Shown here one piece after another: positions 45,051 to 57,033 of a DNA stretch of 64,000 nt. Source of the stretch: Cryptomeria japonica. Taxonomy: Eukaryota > Streptophyta > Pinopsida > Cupressales > Cupressaceae. The stretch is taken from contig NC_081409.1 of the NCBI RefSeq assembly GCF_030272615.1, positions 877,741,594 to 877,805,593 on the forward strand, given 5' to 3'. Under the pieces are notes generated by a model, which was not told the origin of the DNA, did no database searches, and saw nothing but the letters and a program-made list of their open reading frames with translations. The number at the start of each line of letters is the position of its first letter. The first letter of the stretch is position 1. The translations under genes were made by a program, and so were the position numbers.

Positions 45051-46418
45051 CTAAAGGGGCAGTACCCCTAATTCACCTCTTAAGTACATAAATTTAGTCT
45101 TTGGGAGAGGCTTGGTGAATATGTCTACTGACTGCTCCCTATTGGAAACATGCTCCAGTGCAATCTCTTTGTTCTGAACCTTTTCCCTTAAGAAATGATA
45201 CTTAAGCTCAAAGTGCTTGGTTCTAGAATGTAAAACTGGATTCTTGGAGATATTAATTGCACTAGTATTGTCACAAAATATACTTACCGGTTCAGATATA
45301 GGAACTTTGAAGCCATTCAATACACGCTTCATCCAAATTGTCTGAGTGCAGTTCATGAAAGCTACAACATACTATGCTTCCATTATAGACTGAGAGATAC
45401 AACTCTACTTCTTACTCATCCATAAGACCAGTCTACCACCAAGGAAGAATGCACCACCGGTTGTGCTTTTCCAGTCATCTATATTGCTTTCCCAATCAAC
45501 ATCTATGCATACTTTCAAGTTGAAATCCTTGCTATATGGATTCCACAATCCATAGTCAATAGTTCCCTTCAGATACCTAAGAATCCACTTGACTGCAACC
45601 AAGTGGGATTCTCTTGGACTTTTCTGGAACCTTGCAGTAATGCCAACTGCATGTGCAATATCCGGTCTGCTATGCACTACATAATGCAATTTACCAATCA
45701 TTGATCAGTATTCCTTTTCATCAACCAATGTTGAGTCATCCTCTTTGGATAGTTTACAACCAGTCACCATCAGTGTACCAATTGGTTTTCTATCTTCCAT
45801 GCCAAAGGTCTTCAAAACCTCTTTGACATACTTGGACTGAGTTGTAAAGATTCCATCTCTCATCTGCTTGATCTATAGTCCAATGAAGAACTTAATCTCC
45901 CCTATGAGTGACATCTCAAACTCTTTCTTCATCTCATCTACAAACTCATGACTCATCTTGTCATCTCCATCAAAGATAATGTCATCAAAAAATACCTCAC
46001 AGATCAGGATCTGATCTCCTTCAGACTTCAAGTAGATATTACTATCTTCACTTGTTCTCTCAAATCCAATCTTCACAAGATGGGAATGCAGATGTTCATA
46101 CCATGCCCTAGGTGCCTGCTTTAGTCCATATAAGGCTTTATGTAGCCTACATACCATGTCACTATCTTCAGATAGGGCAAACCCATCTGGTTGCTCAATA
46201 TACACCTCCTCTTCAAGTACACCATTTAGGAATGCATATTTTACATCCATTTGATATACTTTGAAACCTTTAAAAGTTGCAGATGCAAGAATCATACAGA
46301 CCCCTTCTAGTCTAGATACAGCAGCAAAGGTTTTTCCATAGTATTCTCCTGCTTCTTGAGCATATCCTTTGCATACCAATCTGGCTTTGTTTCTAATCAC
46401 TGTGCCATCCTTATTCAA
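45051..46418 (-). pseudogene. E reverse transcriptase and RNase H
   Basis: One frame, pieces 46418-45873, 45701-45405 and 45356-45051. [73 protein letters not shown], and VFFDDIIF in place of VYVDDIIF. RNase H: GKLHYVVHSRPDIAHAVG, LKVCIDVDWESNIDDWKSTTGGAFFLGG (the usual Y-x-D-AD-WAG is altered) and IFCDNTSAINISKNPVLHSRTKHFELKYHFLRE (Asp ligand). Three in-frame stops, no frameshift. Confidence 0.9.
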
Positions 46419-46827
46419 CTTATTTCTGAAGACTCATTTGGTACCAATGACATTTTTATGCTCCAGTCTGGGTACCAAAGACCATGTACCATTTTTCTCT
46501 ATCTGGTCAAGTTCCTCTCCATTGCCTTGATCCAGTCTTCATCTTTATGTGCCTCTTTGAATGTTTTAGGCTCAAATTCAGAGATCATACATGAGTTTTC
46601 TCTAATCTTTCTTCTTGTAAGGATTTCTGCATCCTTATCTCCTATGATCTGCTTAGGATCATGATTTAGCTTGACATACTAAAGAATGGTCTTGATAGAT
46701 TCCTCTTGGTTTTCTTCTTCATCCTCATCTCCATCAGTATCAGCATCTACATTTTTCGGTGTAGGAACATTGTTACTAGTACTTGGTTGGCTGTCAAACG
46801 GTTCCCAGAAGGTTGCAACTAGTTTGT
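46419..46827 (-). pseudogene. E deletion junction and pre-RT linker
   Basis: From 46827 the sense strand jumps to ATFWEPFDSQPSTSNNVPTP and a Asp/Glu-rich stretch, then EAHKDEDWIKAMERNL-like sequence. This is the linker that normally lies between integrase and RT, so several hundred bp of integrase are missing. The frame differs from both neighbours. Confidence 0.75.
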
Positions 46828-47976
46828 TTAGTACTTGTTGAATTCACCATAAGTGAATTCCCCTCCTTGATCAGTTCTCAAGCACTTGATCCTTTTATCG
46901 CTTTCCTTCTCCACTAATGCTCTGAAAGATTTGAACTTTACAAAGGCTTTAGACTTGTCTTTCAAGAATGTGACCCACATCATTCTTGAGCAGTCATCAG
47001 TGAGAATCATGAAGTACCTATCACCCTGCACACTTCTAGTTTTCATAGGACCACACAAATCAGTATGCACAAGATCAAGCAAGTTGTTAGCAATGAAAGA
47101 TTTACCTTTGAAGGTTGAGGAAGACATTTTCCCTAATTGACACTCTCTGCACAAGGTATTATCTGGTTTTCTTAGCATCAACAACCCTCTAACTGCTTTG
47201 ATCTTACTAGCTTTCACGATGTTATCAAAGTTTACATGGCAGAGTCTCCTATGCCATATCCAGTTATCATCAAATTTAGCCATAAGACATGTACTTATAT
47301 TTGCATTCAGATGAAATAGGTTGCCTTTGGTCTGCATGTAGGTGGCCACCAATTCACCATTCTTTCCTTTGATTATGCAAACTCCATTATTGAATTCCAG
47401 AGTGAGGCCACTATCATTCAGTTGGGCAACACTCAGAAGGTTGTGTCTAAGACCATCAACCCAATACACATTGTCAGCACTACTCTTTCCATTCAGAGAG
47501 ATGGACCCTCTGCCTTTGACCATGCATGGTGCATCATTGCCAAAGTGAACCACACCACCATCATACTCCTCCAAGGATAGAAACTTGCTCTGGTCACCAG
47601 TCATATGGTGAGAACAACCACTATCAATGATCCACTCATTGTAATTATCAAACCGAGAGACAAGAGCCTTCTTGTCTGACACATCTTCCTTGACAGCAAC
47701 AAACACAATATCTAAATTTTCTTCATTCTCTAATTCTTCATCTGTGACACCTTCATCAACTGCCATAAAGTAGTTTCTCTGGTTTCCTCCTTTGAATTTC
47801 TTGAACCTTTCCGATTTGTCCTTGTTGTCGCCATTAGGATAGTTTACAACAATATCTCCTATCCGATTACAAGAAAAGCATTTCAAAGGTAGCTTGCCTC
47901 TATATTTGCCAGTTCCTTTAGGAAGTTTCCTGGAAAGGAGAGCTTCAAATGCCATCAGAATCTCCTCATCATCCAT
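46828..47976 (-). pseudogene. E CCHC, protease and truncated integrase
   Basis: 382 open codons. The knuckle reads CFSCNRIGDIVVNY, so the His and last Cys of CX2CX4HX4C are lost. Protease: EWIIDSGCSHHMTGDQSKF, active site intact. Integrase zinc module: WIWHRRLCHVNFDNIVKASK and LCRECQLGK, intact. Core: LVHTDLCGP (first Asp) and KCLRTDQGGEF (second Asp). The frame stops right after GEFNKY; the segment with the third acidic residue (NGVVERKN in B) and the C-terminal domain are absent. Confidence 0.9.
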
Positions 47977-47985
47977 TTCTCTTCC

Positions 47986-48669
47986 CTATCTTGGTTCACC
48001 ACTAGTGCTAGCTTCTTTTCCTTTTCTAGATGGTACTGCAGAAGCTTTAAAAGTTGATTCAGTCTTTTGAACACTGCCATCGAAACTATTTAGCTCATAG
48101 GCTATCAACTTTGCTATGATGGAGTCCAGGGATACCTTAGTCTTGTCTATTGATCTCAGCTCCTGAATAGCAACAACCCTTATTGCATAGACCAGCAATA
48201 GGGATCTCAGGACTTTGCTTACCATAGTGGAATCTTCTATTTTACCACCTGCACTCTTGATATCTCCAACAACAGTTTTGATTCTTACTCCATATTGTTG
48301 AATGGTCTCACCTTCAACCATCCGCATATCTTCAAACTTCCCTCTAAGGCTTTCTTCCGTAGCCTATTTTACATGCTCATCACCACAATAGATATTTTCA
48401 AGAGTATCCCATACCTCTTTGGGATTTACCTTATCCTAAACATCAGTAAACTCAATGTCAGATAAACTACTAATTAGGGCTTCCATGACTTGCCCATTCT
48501 CCTGCATCTCTCTCTTTTGGTCATCGGTAAGGGTACCAGTAGGAGTAACATAGGAAGTCTCAACATATCTCTAGTGTTGATCACCCATGCTTCTGATGTA
48601 TATCTTCATTCTATCTTTCCTTATACTAAAATTATCTTTGTTAAACTTTGGACCTTCCCTCTTCATCAT
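47986..48669 (-). pseudogene. E gag
   Basis: Start ATG at 48669 (MMKREGPKFNKDNFSI), in frame with the open part 48327-47986 and with the protease ORF. Typical UBN2-family words: EALISSLSDIEFTDV, VWDTLENIYCGDEHVK, FEDMRMVEGETIQQYGVRIK, STMVSKVLRSLL. Stops after DQH, TDV and VK (TGA/TAG/TAA) break the first half, another before MDDEE. Confidence 0.82.
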
Positions 48670-48726
48670 TAGACTGGGATCTTTACCTCAAGCAGTTAAG
48701 CTTATAGCATAGAGGACCTGGAGGAT

Positions 48727-48738
48727 GCTCTAATACCA
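48727..48738 (-). promoter_or_regulatory. E primer binding site
   Basis: Minus strand TGGTATTAGAGC, one C-to-T change from the initiator-Met type site, 2 nt after the 5' LTR. Confidence 0.9.
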
Positions 48739-48740
48739 AA

Positions 48741-50271
48741 TGATAACTCAATGATGAACTAATAGTACTAACCTGGTACTAAGAGGGGGGGTGAATCAGT
48801 ATAGACAAAAATACAGTCCTAAACTGGTCTGACAGTGGACACTTCAAATGACTAGCAAACAGTGACATCGGTTTGAAACAGAGTGCAACCGGTAAAGCTA
48901 AGAATGACTGAGATAAGCATTAACTGGTTACTCACTTAGTTTTTCACTCAACTCAAGACTACCCTACCATTTCTCCCTTATGCATAAATAGGTAGTCTAT
49001 CATTAGATCATAATAGCAGCTAGTTCAACATGTTTTATTGATAGGCATAAAACACAAAACCATCATATGCTTGACAGACAATAGGAAAGCATCACAAGAT
49101 AAAAGCATCACACATGACACACATATTTTTCATGTGGAAACCCAACTGGGAAAAACCACGGTGGGGATGAATACCCACAAGCTATTTTTGAACTCTTTAG
49201 AAGTCCGCTCTATTAGGAGCCTTGTCCGGTTAGAGACATTACAATAGGTTCTGCTAGGAACTGATCCTGTTAGTGATCACCCAGTTAAGGGATGGCTACA
49301 ATACCCAGTTAAGGGTTAAACACTGTTAAAGGTTACCTTGTTAGAGGATTTCAAGAACTCAATATCTAAAGGATTTCAAACTCAATAGCTTTGAATTACC
49401 CTGTTAAAGGATTTACAGCAAGCTGGTTAAGGCTACCCTATTAAGGGATTTTCCAACTGTTGAGGTGGTTAGAGATCAACAGGTATTACAATGATCTAGT
49501 AAAAGCACTCAATGCCAATATAGATCCACTTAATCTCCTCTTCACCTTCTACACTTACACTCTATAGTTATCGCTTCTCTCCTTTTGGTCTGGCAAGAAT
49601 CACGTATCCCTTCTCTTCGATACACACACAGAACTTTTGCCAACAACCTCAGAATGAGACACAACATTGACCTTATAAGAAAATAGATAGGTCGGTAGCA
49701 TAAACCCTAAACCCTGAACCTGTTAGGTTAAGGAATTCAAATGGTTCAATCCTAACTATTGAGAACACTGCATTAATTGCAACAGTCTTGATCCAATCTC
49801 AAGACATTCTCCATCGTCCATTTTCACTGATTTCATGGCGACTAATAACCCATCACACGTTATCACCATTTTACAGACTTCGCACATTCTTGAGGTAGAT
49901 AAGAACAATCTCCTTCATGCAAGATCCTTCACGTGCACAAGGCTAATGTGGCAACATGATTTGCTCTTTGTTACAATGCTAACTCATCACACAATGTCAC
50001 CAGTTGAGCCACATAGGCTTGAAGTACTTCAATAGGAAACCCTGAAGTTGAGACTACCAACCGATAGTCATACAACACTTCCATGTGCCGGTTCCCATAA
50101 CCATATGTCGGTTCACCTTGAACAAGCACACTTCTTCACTTTGGCACAAATGCTGGTTCACAGTGTTATATCGGTTCTCTCATATGCTGGTTCTCACCTC
50201 TTCAACATATTGACATCAATGACAACATACAATGTCATTATGTCCCCATACTGGTTCACATAATGCCAACA
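48741..50271 (-). repeat. E 5' LTR
   Basis: 1531 bp, + strand TGATAACTCAATGATG...CATAATGCCAACA then TCCTT. Clear full-length match to 43261-44793 with several percent substitutions by eye. Confidence 0.93.
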
Positions 50272-50276
50272 TCCTT

Positions 50277-53036
50277 TACATGATCTATATTACATTTCGG
50301 TGCAATCAACTTAAGAATTGGTATTGTGTCATCAATTTCTTTGTAAGCCAATGCATTACAGTTAGTTATCCTCTTGATAGAGTCTAGGAGTACCTCAATT
50401 ACATTATTAGACCCGAATTCACTTAATGAAGTACTAGATGTTTGACCAACTGCCTTAATTACCTTTGTGCTTCCAACATTTGTAATCATTTTTCTTGTAT
50501 TATCCTCCAATGGATCAATTTGAGTTTGTATTTAAACCAGTAAAGGTTTTTCTAATTGCTTAGGTATCTCAGTGATTACCAGTTTCTCTACTTCAATGTG
50601 TACCTCTGCCTCTATAGGTTTCTCTATGTGCTCAACTACTGGTATCTCTATCTCAATAGGTTTCTCTATGTGCTCAACTACTGGTATCTCTATCTCAATA
50701 GGTTTCTCTGTGGTAGCATCTATACCTTCAGTATTCTTCCCAGTATCCAAAGGTTGTTTAGTTTGTAATGTTTTCTTAGATTGCTTTGTTTGGATCTTGA
50801 CCTCAATAGTCTATGTACGTTGCTCAACAATGTTTCCACTGTCAGCAATATCATCCTTAGCCTATGTACTGTCCTTATCCACAACAATGTTCACTTCCTG
50901 AGTGTCCACATTCATGGTGAATAGTATTTCAGATTCAAGATTAGTGTCATCATGTGTTATACCTACACTGTCAGTAGCTGGTGGATCATCAGTATGTACT
51001 GGTGTAGTGTCCAAAGGTGGTGGTAAGTTGTCAGTTATCTTGATGTTCGGTATTCCACCAATTTTACCTTTCCCTTTGTCTTTATTCTTTTGATATACTT
51101 TGAATGTTTTCGTATTCTTGTTCAATTCTTCTTGTTTTTCTTTTTCCACAAAAAAGATATCCCATTTATCAACAGTTTCTTCTGCAATCTCATTAACTCT
51201 ACCTACCATCAAACTCACTTGTCGATGACCACTAGCAAAAATTGATCTGTTAGCTTCACAAATTAGGTCATCAATCTCCTCTTTTAAGTTAACCTGATGT
51301 ACAGCTATAAGTTTTTCAACTTTAATTTTCTTGTCCAATTCCAGTACTGCAATCCTCTTTGCATCTAATCTCCTGTATAGTTCATTTGGCAAATCATCCA
51401 CTACTTCAATTAAAACTTTCTTGTATATATCTAGATGTAAAATTATACTGTTTTGAATGCTTTCCTTTTCTGAATAATTGAATGTGTTATACAATTTTCT
51501 CACATTTGCCAAATTACCATCAACAATTATTTCATTCAACAAATTATCCAATGGAGGTATAACCGATTTCTGTTTCTTCTTGGGAGTTAGTTTCTTAGCC
51601 GGTTGCCTTACTCCTTGTTGTTTCTTCCTCAAGGTCCTTGTTCTTTTGGGTGGAGGAGAGGGTACCAATGAAGGTTTTCTCTTTCTTTCAACTCTTTTGA
51701 ATTCAACTGGTATCTCACTATCAGAAGATGTGCCAACCGGTGAAATGTGTGCCTCTGGTTGCAGTCCTTCCAGCTCACTAGCTATTATACCAGTAATGTT
51801 CATAATATTTTCTTTGATTTCCTTTGATGCATCTCTTATATACTTTTCTCTTTTCTTGCTTTGCTTCATTGTTTGTATACCACTCTCAATTATTTCAACA
51901 CTACCAAAAAATTCTTCTGTTGGTTCTCTTGGTGCATCTAACAAAGCTTTTGCATAAGTCTCAATTATGTTGAGCTCTACCTCATAGCCCATTTCAGTTA
52001 CCCATATAGTCCTAGGAAGTACAACTTCTATCCATGTTTCATCCTTCTTAATTACAAAACATATTTCTTTGTCATATTTATCCACTACACTCTATGTTAG
52101 TCTCTCTCTGGTTTTCATTTTGGCTTGGAAAGTTTTAAAGTATTCGGTGATTTTGTTATCCTTTGCAATACCCATGCCGATGAAAGCTTCCTATGATTTT
52201 TTTCCTACCGGTATGTCATATCCAAAGTCTTTCTGTCCTATACTAGGGATTTCCGTTATGAAATACAACATTAGGTATACTAAGAGATTACCAAAACAAA
52301 ATGTCCCTTTCTTATCACCTTTGATATTTTTCAAATTATCTATGAGTTCATCCTTCATCCATTCACACACATCTATTTTTTCATTGTTGTTCACCGTTTC
52401 ATAAGCACTATTAATGCAAAGACTAGAAACTGAATTAAGTTTTTCTGCATGTGTAGCCTTGTAACCAAGTATCATACTTATGAATCTCACATTGATGTCT
52501 TTGTTGTCATTTACTCTTAGAGATCTACTATCAGATGTTGCTCTGGTTAGGGTCATGATTTTTTTATTAGGAACCTTCTTTGTTTTGTCTGGTCTACTGT
52601 CAGTTGAGAGTAAACTTGTTACTGCCCTAATTGCTTGCTGGGTAAATTTGCAGACATAGTCCAACCATATAAATTCTCCATGTGCCCTACTTAGGACAAT
52701 TCTCACTACTTCTGGAAATTCAGGGATATTTGAAATTTCCACAAAACCTAAAGTCTCCACAATCTTGTGCTTGGGTTTGACAGTGTCATTTTCATCACAA
52801 ATTATGGTTCTAAACATTTTTAATAATTCTTCAAATCCTAATTCTTCAATGTTGCAGTGAATATATATCCTAGGGTCTTCAACATAAGCTACACCTTTAG
52901 GAATCTTTGAAAATGCATCTATGGAATCATCTTGCTTAGTTACTTTGGGAATAGTTTTGAATACGGGCCTAGGGCGTTTTACATTTTCCACGATAGTAGG
53001 GTTTGCAATAAATTTGGGAGCAGAAGAAGAAGCCAT
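50277..53036 (-). pseudogene. C ORF2, main part: homologue of D ORF2
   Basis: ATG at 53036 (MASSSAPKFIANPTIVENVKRPRP). Open pieces 53036-52191, 52085-50862, 50750-50532 and 50510 to the E junction share one frame; fewer stops than D. N-terminal third: GEFIWLDYVCKFTQQAIRAVTSL, RFISMILGYKATHAEKLNSVSSL, DVCEWMKDELIDNLKNIKGDK. Basic middle: SPPPKRTRTLRKKQQG, KKLTPKKKQK. Near 50616-50700 a 42-bp direct repeat encodes two copies of EKPIEIEIPVVEHI. D has Trp/Cys/Gln codons of this copy turned into stops. Unknown function; probably required by the element, as it persists in two lineages. Confidence 0.75.
50616..50699 (-). repeat. 42-bp tandem duplication in C ORF2
   Basis: Two perfect 42-bp units (50616-50657, 50658-50699) and the start of a third. 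In-frame, coding the 14-residue unit EKPIEIEIPVVEHI. Absent from D. Confidence 0.9.
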
Positions 53037-53399
53037 TTGAAAAATGCCTTTAGCTGCCTGAGAATATCTGAATTCTTGAAAGAAATTGCTCACACCTTTG
53101 CCTTGAATGCCTTCACTCAGATTTCACACTCTCTGCTAATTTGAATACTCAATGAATCAAAAATGAGAAAAAACTAATGATTTATAATGACCTTTCTCTC
53201 AACAATTGCATTAAATGCTCGTCGGTTAAGTGAAAACATAACACATCTACTGGTAAAGAATAAATCTATCTTGTCACCATCGACCGAGGGTAATTTGTAT
53301 GATATTTAGTTTGTTGCAATACCCCCAAAAGGTTACTTCTTAGTTGGATGAAGAATCTCCTACCAGTGGAGTAATACTCTATTCTACCAGTGAAGAAAT

Positions 53400-54440
53400 A
53401 GTCTCATCACCATTCTGATCTGTCTTTCTAATCCATTATTTTGAAAATTCTTGCTTTACATCATCTACCTTTTCTTTGCCTTTCAAACTGGGTCCTTTAT
53501 TATTTGTTGGTGAAGTCTTGCTTCTACAAAATTTTGCAATATGTCCAATTTTGTTACAAGCATACCAAGTCACATTATTCTTCTGAATAGCCTTTCCATA
53601 TCCTATGTCGGTTTGTGTTCTGCATTGATTAGATAAGTTCCCAAATCTTCCACAAACATAACATCTCACATTTATTCTACAGTTTTTAGAATTATGACCA
53701 ACTTTGTTGCATTTGGAACATTGACCGGTGGGTGCATTGATGTTCTAATTATTTCTAAATCTACACTGATTTTCTCTATGACCATACTTGTTACAGTTAA
53801 AGCATTTGCCATTAAATTTATAAGCACTAGGTTGTCTTACCAGTTTACTGTGATCATGATTGTTTGTAGTACTAGAACTTTCTCCAACTTCAAATCCAAG
53901 TCCATTAGTACCTCCATTAGGTTTCTGACTTTTTAGCATGTTATCAAATTCTTCTGAACTTTTCTTGAATTTCTCTTTGTGTTGATTTGCAGTAGCCAAC
54001 TCAGTTTCCAGAATTCCCTTTTGTCTTATGAGTTTAGTTTTGTCATGTTGCATGTGAATCAGATCTGTCTTTAACATATCATTTTCGTGACTGAGTCTTA
54101 GATTTTCATTTCCAGCATCACTGAGTCTCCTAGTCAAGTCTTCTTCATTCTTCTTCCTGTCTTCAATGTCTTTACAAAACCTCATAGTCATATCTTGCAT
54201 TTCATTCTTCATATTACTATTTTCTTGTCTCAACTTGTTCACAAGTTCATTAAGAGTTTCCTTTTCATCATCATCACTCTGCATCTTCTCATGAAGTTCT
54301 TTTCTATTATTTTGAGCTATGGTAAGATTTTCCTGAAGTCCTCAAATGAATTCCTGTGCAGTCCTTAGATCATCTTCAAGTTTGATATTCTTCAACTTCT
54401 CTACATCATAGTCTACAAGAGCTCCTTCCAATTGTTTTCT
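53400..54440 (-). pseudogene. C ORF1: coiled-coil/CCHC protein, decayed
   Basis: Matches D ORF1 throughout. The ATG equivalent is TTG and the first codons are out of frame. The helix (DDEKETLNELVNKLRQENSN, LSHENDMLKTDLIHMQ) is open from 54284. Knuckles 1 and 2 are intact (CFNCNKYGHRENQC, CSKCNKVGHNSKNC); knuckle 3 has His to Asn (CYVCGRFGNLSNQC) and knuckle 4 has its first Cys as Trp (WYACNKIGHIAKFC). Stops after RNN and EFSK. Confidence 0.8.
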
Positions 54441-54509
54441 TAAGTTGTTCAACTATACCAGTGTCAGAATCTTCCTCAAGCTGTTAGGCTTTTGAAAATA
54501 GAGGACCAA

Positions 54510-54521
54510 GCTCTGATACCA
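54510..54521 (-). promoter_or_regulatory. C primer binding site
   Basis: Minus strand TGGTATCAGAGC, perfect copia-type PBS, 2 nt from the 5' LTR. Confidence 0.93.
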
Positions 54522-54523
54522 AT

Positions 54524-55341
54524 TGTTAGGATTAATGACAGTCTCAAAGATACTGAGAGAGGGGGGGGGTGAATCAATATCTAAGCAATTAGCAGCATAT
54601 TTAACCTTCTTGAGAATTTTGCATCCCAAAACAATGTATCGGTAAATATGAATTAATGCTGTAAATAGGAATAATAAAGACAACATAGAAAACACACCAC
54701 AACACAAGATTTTTAACGAGGAAACCCAGTGTGGGAAAAATCTCAGTGAGATTTGTGACCCACAATATTCACTCACTGGCCAATGAATAAATATTACTTA
54801 TAATGAGGGGCCCACACATGTAAGAAGGCCAACTTCCTAGGGCTCACTGCTCAATAAGAGCCACACTAACTAAAAAAGTGGATTACGAAATCCAATACAA
54901 TGTACTGCTTCAAATCAACATCAACTATGCCAGGTTCAGTACCGGTTTAAGCTCATTCTATAACCAAAACCCTATACAAAATCTTCCTTATGCATTCATA
55001 TATATCATCTTTCCTATTCGCTCATTCCTTCTCTCATTCTTATTACATCATTACAAAATGATTTATAGGATCTCATACATATATGAGTATTTTACAATAT
55101 GCCATGTCGGCTTTACAAAAGATAATTACATTTAAATACAATAAACAAAAGTTTATTCCCTATCGATTGGGGTGATGGTATACATTGTTGCCGCTACTGG
55201 TGAAGTGCATGCCAGTGTATGTAGATGTCTATGCCAGTGCCGATAACTGTCGGTGGTTTACCAGATGAGTGCCAGAAGGTTGCCAGAAGGTTTCCATCAA
55301 TGACAACACCACTATTTTCATAAGAGTGTAGAATGACAACA
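54524..55341 (-). repeat. C 5' LTR
   Basis: 818 bp, + strand TGTTAGGATTAATGACAG...GAATGACAACA, then CCTTC and the continuation of B's integrase. Confidence 0.93.
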
Positions 55342-55346
55342 CCTTC

Positions 55347-55799
55347 TAGAGTTAAAAGTTTTCATGGTGATAGATATTTCATGTTAATCATTCCTAATTA
55401 TTCTAGAATGATGTGGGTTACTTTTTTGAGAGAAAAATCTAAAGCATTTGAAAAGTTTAAAATCTTTAAGGCTAAAGTGGAAAATGAGACAGGATTAAAG
55501 ATTAAATGTTTGAGATCAGATCATGGTGGATAATTCACATCTGGTGAGTTTAATAAATTTTGTAACAAGTATGGTATAAGAAGACAATGTTTTTCTCCCT
55601 GGACACCTCAGTAGAATGGAGTTGTGGAAAGGAAGAATAGAACTATCTTGGATGCTGCTAGAACAATGATGATGGAAGATAATCTACCTCATATCTACTG
55701 GAGAGAAGCAGTGAGTACAAAAGTTTATACATTGAACAGAGTACATATCAAAGGAGAAACTGGTAAGACACCTTATGGATTATGGTTTGGCAATACACC
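55347..55799 (+). pseudogene. B integrase catalytic core (continued after C)
   Basis: Continues the frame from 19225: RVKSFHGDRYFM, SRMMWVTFLREKSKAFEKFKIF, then IKCLRSDHGG (second catalytic Asp, about 55520). A stop TAA follows HGG. The NGVVERKNRTIL segment (about 55618) supplies the third acidic residue; it is directly preceded by a stop where Gln is expected (TAG for CAG). It ends at WFGNTP, where the solo LTR G is inserted. Confidence 0.9.
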
Positions 55800-57028
55800 T
55801 GTTAGGTCCTACTTGGAAAGCTAATGTACTGAGAGGGAAGGGGTGAATCAATACTTCAAAACTTTTCTTAAAAAATAGTTTTATTGATAAACACAAACTA
55901 TGTATTGTTGATCTCAAAGATATAAAATACTGAAACATAATCATAAAGATAACATGCATCAAAATATCACTCCATAACACAATGATTTTTGGTCATTCAG
56001 AAACTCTTGGTTATAGAGATAATTATGGTGGGGATGGCACCCACAACTTCACTACTGCAGTAATCAAGATTGCTCGGTTAGAGCTACATGTTTATCCATT
56101 TCTGATAGCTTACCCTGTTAGGAGTATAAATATCTTTAGATCTACCTTGTTAAAGGATTTTACAAACACTTCTACAAAATGTTGTACCTGGTTAAAGGCT
56201 TTACAATTTATAGACTTTATTAGAGTCTTTTACCCTGTTAAAGGTTTCTATTACAACTTAATATTTAAATCAAAATCTTTACAAAATATCTGCAACTTCA
56301 CATCTGAAATGTTATAGCTGACTCTATGAGCTTAATATGAAATTACCTTGCTCATAACATTCCTCAGTAATTGATAAATCAACTCGGTAACCACTTCTGT
56401 ATTCTCTATTCCTTAAACTGTTCTCTGAAACCTTCTCGGTAACCTGTGATTATCTCTATCAATCTTATTCCTTCATGCTTGACTTAATCATTCCTCCATC
56501 TCTCTACTCTTGATTGACCTTACATGTCACCTTATGTTCATGTACTCAAATCATTCTATTTATATAGATCTCTGAGATGATGATCTGCTCATGCTTCGAT
56601 CATACAAATATGTTTTATTGAATGAATAAACATAGAAATTATTTCATTGGATATTCTTCCTCAAAATCATACAAAATCTTTAAATGCAATTTCCAATGTA
56701 GTAACAGTTTCATCTTCTCAAATTATGTAGCACGTTTCACATGAGTGTCCAAGTTCATTGAATCTGGTAACACGTTTTCACTCGGTTCAGATTAACTTGG
56801 TATACCTTCTTTTCTGCTCGGTAAACATATAAACCTTACTCGGTAGATGTTCTCCATATGTCTCGGTTCACAGCTTGGTGTGTATCAACTTGGTGACTTG
56901 TCTTTCTTCTATAACTGACATTGGTGACCTTGGTGTTTACCGAATGGACTTTTTGGTAGTATTAACTGACTAGAGTATATAGAATGACTTTGGGCATAAA
57001 ACTAATGACAACTTAGTAAATAGCAACA
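55800..57028 (-). mobile_element. G: solo copia-type LTR in B's integrase
   Basis: 1229 bp, TGTTAGGTCC...AGCAACA, with ACACC at 55795-55799 and 57029-57033. No PBS, PPT or coding sequence, so it is the product of LTR-LTR recombination. Orientation minus, judged from the G-rich GAGAGGGAAGGGGTGAATC near the left end, which is the complement of the U5 motif of + strand copia LTRs. It contains GTTAAAGG words like E's LTR. Confidence 0.92.
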
Positions 57029-57033
57029 ACACC

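Larger units (their letters stand above)
43261..50271 (-). mobile_element. E: Ty1/copia retrotransposon with internal deletion
   Basis: 7011 bp, TSD TCCTT at 43256-43260 and 50272-50276. LTRs 43261-44793 (1533 bp) and 48741-50271 (1531 bp). PBS and PPT present. Gag, protease and the first half of integrase are in one frame (48669-46828). The integrase C-terminal half is missing and coding resumes in another frame with the pre-RT linker, RT and RNase H. Mobile once, but cannot encode integrase now. Confidence 0.94.
19226..55341 (-). mobile_element. C: pol-less copia-like LTR element, split by D, F and E
   Basis: Flanked by CCTTC at 19221-19225 and 55342-55346. Own sequence is 19226-20488, 27142-27407, 43114-43260 and 50277-55341, about 6.7 kb after removing the nested elements. 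On the minus strand: LTR, PBS TGGTATCAGAGC, ORF1 (coiled coil plus CCHC knuckles), ORF2 (about 1,090 codons), PPT, LTR. No protease, RT, RNase H or integrase signature is present in any frame. Its closest relative here is D, inserted inside it. Confidence 0.93.

Noticed and set aside
55800-57028. G as a full copia element
   Set aside because: Only 1.2 kb, no PBS, PPT or coding sequence, and TSDs lie directly at its ends: a solo LTR.
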